A stretch of DNA of 9,168 nt from Chlamydiota bacterium (GTDB lineage Bacteria > Auribacterota > UBA3054 > B51-G9), in NCBI GenBank assembly GCA_003648225.1, contig QMOL01000096.1:1-9168 (forward strand), written 5' to 3'. Made by a program: the position numbers and the translations under genes. The notes beneath the pieces were generated by a model, which was given only the letters and a program-made list of their open reading frames with translations, was not told where the DNA came from and did not search any database. The stretch's first letter is position 1. Each line of letters begins with the position of its first letter. Below are positions 6,328 through 9,168 of the stretch, piece by piece.

Positions 6328-6328
6328 A

Positions 6329-6817
6329 TTAGGATTTTTCGAGTTTTTCTAATCGGCGATCTATCTTTGCAAGTCGTTTATACTGCCTTGTAATCTCGTT
6401 TTTTTCTTTTTTAAGAATTTTTTCAAGTTCTTTTTGTTTTAATTTTAGTAGTTTCATTTTTTGTTTCTTCTGTTTTGAAGTCATTTTTGCGATTTTAGTT
6501 TCTTCGTTAATCAATTCAACGCCAAGCCGGATTGCCTTTTTCAACCGCTTGTTAGGCGTGTTTATGGACTGCAAATATAATCGTTCGCCCTTTTCAAATA
6601 TTGTCAAGACGTGTGATTCCCGGGAATCGAACACGATTGGTTTCTTGCCGTGGTCGATCCGGCACTGATTGATCGCCCATTCTTGCGTTGCCTCGCGGAT
6701 CTCCTGTCGCGTGTATGCCGTCCACCACCTGTATATTGCATATATCAACGAAAGCATGCCCACGAGTAAGGTTATCGTCGTCGTAAAAAAAGAAAATGTG
6801 CTCAGGAAATCCATCAT
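6329..6817 (-). CDS. Single-span membrane protein with C-terminal coiled coil
   Basis: A 162-aa protein with one strong membrane segment at about residues 8-29, then an aromatic-basic border (YRWWTAYTRQE), a mixed central region (40-110) and a Lys/Glu/Leu-rich coiled coil at about 112-162. There is no cleavable signal-peptide pattern, so it probably stays anchored by its N-terminus. The ATG lies 4 bp after the stop of the 172-aa gene, which has the same membrane-plus-coiled-coil plan, so the two may work together. The GTGAT overlapping the preceding stop is a weak ribosome site. It could be a virion membrane protein, a spacer, or part of a lysis or budding apparatus; I do not recognise the family. 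Confidence 0.75.
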   Translation of the reverse strand: MMDFLSTFSFFTTTITLLVGMLSLIYAIYRWWTAYTRQEIREATQEWAINQCRIDHGKKPIVFDSRESHVLTIFEKGERLYLQSINTPNKRLKKAIRLGVELINEETKIAKMTSKQKKQKMKLLKLKQKELEKILKKEKNEITRQYKRLAKIDRRLEKLEKS

Positions 6818-6821
6818 TGCA

Positions 6822-7340
6822 TCACTCTTGTGGTGGGGTTTCCACTATCGGATCTGGTTCGGGTTGCGTCAGTCGTGCGAGTTCTTCTTTTTCCTTTGCA
6901 AGCATTTGCATGAGTTTGTTCTTTTCTTCGTCAAGCGATATGATTTCTTTGCGCTTCTTGTCGATTATGCGTTCGATAGAAGCACGCGTCTTTTTTATCT
7001 TTTCAATTCGCGATTCGGTTGTCTGTCCAATGCCGTATTTTTCATACACCTTGCTTAATAACTGTATTGCGCCGGTGTTCGCACCCACGATAAACAACAT
7101 GAAAACTATGTTCGACCACGACAACATTAGCAGTCCCGGCGTCCCATACCAATACACGCAAAGCGATATGAAGGTCGATATTCCCGTGCCTACTGCATTC
7201 TTCCGTCTTGAAAGTTCGTCTTCTTCAGGTTCGCCGATATACTTTCCGAAGTATGAAATCGCATAACTTAGAACCGTCGCACCAATGCCGAACAGAACCA
7301 AAATTCCGAGGTTTATGAAACTATCCAGTGTTACTACCAT
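6822..7340 (-). CDS. Multi-span membrane protein with coiled coil and Pro-rich tail
   Basis: A 172-aa protein with three predicted membrane segments (about 7-31, 48-66 and 76-96), a coiled coil at about 109-158 rich in K, E and I/L, and a short tail containing QPEPDPIVETPPQ. Charged residues at 37-47 and the long C-terminal region after segment 3 suggest opposite sides of the membrane. AGGTGA at 7347-7352 lies 6 nt before the ATG and supports the start, which overlaps the end of the 90-aa gene by 20 bp. The combination of several spans with a long coiled coil is found among some holins and some viral membrane proteins, but no family is recognised. Confidence 0.75.
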   Translation of the reverse strand: MVVTLDSFINLGILVLFGIGATVLSYAISYFGKYIGEPEEDELSRRKNAVGTGISTFISLCVYWYGTPGLLMLSWSNIVFMLFIVGANTGAIQLLSKVYEKYGIGQTTESRIEKIKKTRASIERIIDKKRKEIISLDEEKNKLMQMLAKEKEELARLTQPEPDPIVETPPQE

Positions 7341-7593
7341 TTTGTTTCACCTTTTTTACTAATTCGGTAATTTCTTCTTTGTTAATATATAAACAAATTA
7401 AGATTATCATCACGCCATAAATCCAAATTCCAATTTCTGATAGATATAAACAAAATAAATAATCGCTTATATCAATTCCTACAGACAATAAAACATTGAT
7501 CATTGAGATCATTTTCCACATTAACGTGTGAATGAATAAATCTGACGTTCGCCAGCAAAAAAGAATTATAATTGTTATAATTGATTTACCCAC
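7321..7593 (-). CDS. Small hydrophobic membrane protein, GTG start
   Basis: A 90-aa protein with up to three hydrophobic stretches: about 4-14, 22-40 and a strong one at 50-70 (IGIWIYGVMIILICLYI), followed by a charged tail (NKEEITELVKKVKQNG). The start is a GTG at 7593. It is supported by GGTGA at 7602-7606, 8 nt upstream, which coincides with the stop of the tail-fibre gene. A shorter version from an internal Met is possible but would lose the first span. Size and layout resemble holins or small virion membrane proteins, but the sequence gives no proof. The base composition is markedly poorer in CpG than in the genes on either side. Confidence 0.6.
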   Translation of the reverse strand: MGKSIITIIILFCWRTSDLFIHTLMWKMISMINVLLSVGIDISDYLFCLYLSEIGIWIYGVMIILICLYINKEEITELVKKVKQNGSNTG

Positions 7594-7601
7594 TTATTCA
7601 T

Positions 7602-7606
7602 TCACC
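7602..7606 (-). promoter_or_regulatory. Ribosome binding site supporting the GTG start at 7593
   Basis: GGTGA, whose last three bases are the stop codon of the tail-fibre gene, lies 8 nt before the GTG. An ATG at 7601 in another frame would give only an 8-residue peptide, so the GTG is preferred. Confidence 0.55.
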
Positions 7607-8546
7607 CATATATTCTGTATTCTATTATAACTAATTGACTATATCCTGCAGGCACGGAACCATTATTATTAATTTCAGCACTTAATATCATATCATGCAT
7701 TCCTTCAGATAAAGTACCACACCATACAAGTGATGCCGTGCCTTGATAATCCAAACTGATGTATTCATTTGCCCTGACATCCACACCCATTGAAAGTTTA
7801 GTACCGTTATCACTGACATATATTCTAAAGTTAGAGTCTCCAGTATCTGCTTGAAAAGTTGCTTGTGCCATTATTAACACTGGATTGTTTTTATGGTGAA
7901 TTCTTATGGAAGTTTGTATTATAGTGCCGTTATTTACAAGGTTTATACCAGAGGTATTAGACAAACCGTAATAATTAATAGTCGGAAGGATAGATCGCGT
8001 CATACTTGCATTTTCAGTAGGGTGGACAAAAGTTCTGTAATCAACTATATCAGATTGTTCAATAGTGTTATTACCGTCCCGGATTATCTTTGCCACCAGA
8101 ACCTTATACTTCGTATTGCTTACTGCGTCGCCGTCCGCCCACGATAGACCGGTCGCTTCGTTTATGGTTCCCTGATCGTCAAGATAGATAAAACTCCAAC
8201 CGGTAGTTCCGGCGTTGAATGGGTGTAAATTTAGAGTACCACTATCAGGCGCGTAGATTCTAACGGCGGTTTGTCTATTGGGGTCGTTAGAAATATACGT
8301 GTTATTAGTCCGCACGTAATACACGCCCGAGTCCCAGAATATGCCCGTGCCGGGTGTTTGTTGTGCGGTGATTTTAAACCCGCCGGTGTCATAACCCGCA
8401 ATGAATCCTTGACCGGTGCCGATCACGAAGTCAATCGGATACACGTTCATGTTAACGTCATTTAGAGCGCTACCGTCCGACCATAATTTCCAGACGGATT
8501 CTGCCACGTTTGAAGGTTTTACATTTGCCGAACCAAACTTCGTCAT
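7602..8546 (-). CDS. Tail-fibre-like / receptor-binding structural protein
   Basis: A 314-aa protein rich in Gly, Asn, Ser, Thr and short beta-strand patterns. Residues 1-175 end in the segment VAKIIRDGNN...DIVDYRTF (151-173), which follows the scheme of many phage tail-fibre N-terminal modules: a hydrophobic strand, a turn, then I-x-D-x-R. Residues about 190-314 look like a compact jelly-roll: alternating strands, then SEGMHDMILSAEI (280-292) and a final strand LVIIEYRI. This end pattern is common in phage and viral receptor-binding domains. I chose the ATG at 8546, with GTGAT as ribosome site, over a GTG 9 nt upstream. No catalytic motif is visible, so adhesion is likelier than degradation. 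CpG frequency drops sharply within the gene near the domain junction. Confidence 0.6.
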   Translation of the reverse strand: MTKFGSANVKPSNVAESVWKLWSDGSALNDVNMNVYPIDFVIGTGQGFIAGYDTGGFKITAQQTPGTGIFWDSGVYYVRTNNTYISNDPNRQTAVRIYAPDSGTLNLHPFNAGTTGWSFIYLDDQGTINEATGLSWADGDAVSNTKYKVLVAKIIRDGNNTIEQSDIVDYRTFVHPTENASMTRSILPTINYYGLSNTSGINLVNNGTIIQTSIRIHHKNNPVLIMAQATFQADTGDSNFRIYVSDNGTKLSMGVDVRANEYISLDYQGTASLVWCGTLSEGMHDMILSAEINNNGSVPAGYSQLVIIEYRIYG

Positions 8547-8588
8547 TTTTATCACTACAAACTATTTACATTTTCATATTTATTTGTA

Positions 8589-9168
8589 TCACATTAGATA
8601 TCCCGTGTGTGAATATTTTTTGCCAAAATGGATCCCGTCAACGTGAATGTTAACGGTATCGCCGGAATTACCATACACGATAAAAACACAACCTGAAACC
8701 GATTGCGAATTAAATCCGTGTCCTGTAAGTAAGAAATCGAAATTAAGTAAGTCAATCTTGTAGAATGACCAACCGGTTGATATGTTACCGAACACCGAAC
8801 CGTCTTCGGTTTTTGTATATTCGAGATAATTATTCGGAACTATCGGGTTAGTTAGTACGACTTCAGTTCCTAAACTTGACGATAATGGGTCGTCGATTAC
8901 TGAAGTGTGAAGATTATCTACAAATGATTGTTTTGCCGTAGTTGTAACCGAACCGGCGTCCTGTAAACCTATATAAAATGTATATTCTGTATTTACTGTT
9001 AATTGATTCGTACCCGACGCAGTTCTACCAATATTCTGTATTAAGTGAGTAGTCCCGCCATTATCATCAACACCTATTAACTGGTGTTGTGTATCTGGTG
9101 AAGTAGGATTGAATACTTCAACAAATATAATTTGTTTATCATCAGTATCATCCCAAAATACCGAACCG
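8589..9168 (-). CDS. Partial beta-rich virion protein (C-terminal part)
   Basis: The frame is open from the right edge to a TGA at 8589, giving about 192 residues of C-terminal sequence; the start lies outside the window. A GTG at 8795 is inside this frame but has no special support as a start. The sequence is rich in Asn, Thr, Ser and Gly, with beta-strand spacing (TEYTFYIGLQDAG, then GCVFIVYGNSGDTVNIHVDG). It has one Cys and no enzyme motif. It sits just upstream of the tail-fibre-like gene and shares the short motif TGWSF with it. It is best read as another structural or adhesion protein of the same virion. Its length and N-terminal domains are unknown. Confidence 0.6.
   Translation of the reverse strand, partial: GSVFWDDTDDKQIIFVEVFNPTSPDTQHQLIGVDDNGGTTHLIQNIGRTASGTNQLTVNTEYTFYIGLQDAGSVTTTAKQSFVDNLHTSVIDDPLSSSLGTEVVLTNPIVPNNYLEYTKTEDGSVFGNISTGWSFYKIDLLNFDFLLTGHGFNSQSVSGCVFIVYGNSGDTVNIHVDGIHFGKKYSHTGYLM

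Noticed and set aside
6669..7266. Long open frames on the plus strand across the two membrane-protein genes
   Set aside because: They mirror minus-strand genes that have ribosome sites, membrane segments and coiled coils; the plus-strand products show Ser/Phe/Cys-rich composition typical of antisense reading.
8556..8588. Possible TATA box (AAATAAATA) before the tail-fibre-like gene
   Set aside because: The position is about right, but the match is weak in very AT-rich DNA without a BRE-like element; the gene can be served by transcription from upstream.
1..9168. CRISPR arrays, tRNA or rRNA genes, transposases
   Set aside because: No regularly spaced repeats, cloverleaf-like segments or transposase motifs were seen on either strand; coding regions account for nearly all of the window.

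Overview
The window looks like part of a virus or virus-related mobile element of an archaeon. I could not tie it to a named virus family or host lineage. The archaeal assignment rests on four things: a primase that joins a PriS-like catalytic domain to a PriL-type cysteine domain, an RPA-like OB-fold protein, a RadA-family ATPase, and a TATA-box promoter with strong GGAGG-type ribosome sites on internal genes. The viral assignment rests on tail-fibre-like structural proteins, orphan DNA methyltransferases, and many small tightly packed genes. The DNA is AT-rich. Every gene I can support is on the minus strand, so transcription runs from high to low coordinates.

Layout in transcription order. 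The right edge (9168 to about 6330) is a virion and envelope block: the C-terminal part of a beta-rich structural protein cut by the window edge, a tail-fibre-like protein (7602-8546), a small membrane protein with a GTG start, and two proteins that each combine membrane segments with a C-terminal coiled coil. A 121-bp gap (6208-6328) follows. It holds T-tracts, two inverted repeats and a BRE/TATA promoter, so one transcription unit appears to end and another to begin there.

The second unit (6207 to 1) begins with a replication and recombination module: a SWIM-zinc-finger RadA paralogue, a 605-aa RPA-like protein with winged helices, and a fused PriS-PriL primase. It then passes through a 56-aa protein, a cytosine-C5 DNA methyltransferase, a 48-aa cysteine-rich protein, a 64-aa membrane protein and an 89-aa zinc protein. 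It leaves the left edge in what looks like the first residues of a second, amino-type DNA methyltransferase. Neighbouring genes are joined by ATGA or short overlaps or have adjoining ends. Two of these genes (1764-1934 and 508-654) are very short and easy to miss.

The three replication proteins together could prime DNA, coat single strands and drive strand exchange. No polymerase, helicase, terminase or capsid gene is visible here. The most notable observations are the single-chain primase with altered active-site motifs, the large winged-helix RPA, the SWIM-RadA gene heading the operon, the coupled small Cys-rich and membrane genes beside the methyltransferases, and a sharply CpG-poor segment (about 7345-8040) whose edge falls at the hinge of the tail-fibre protein.
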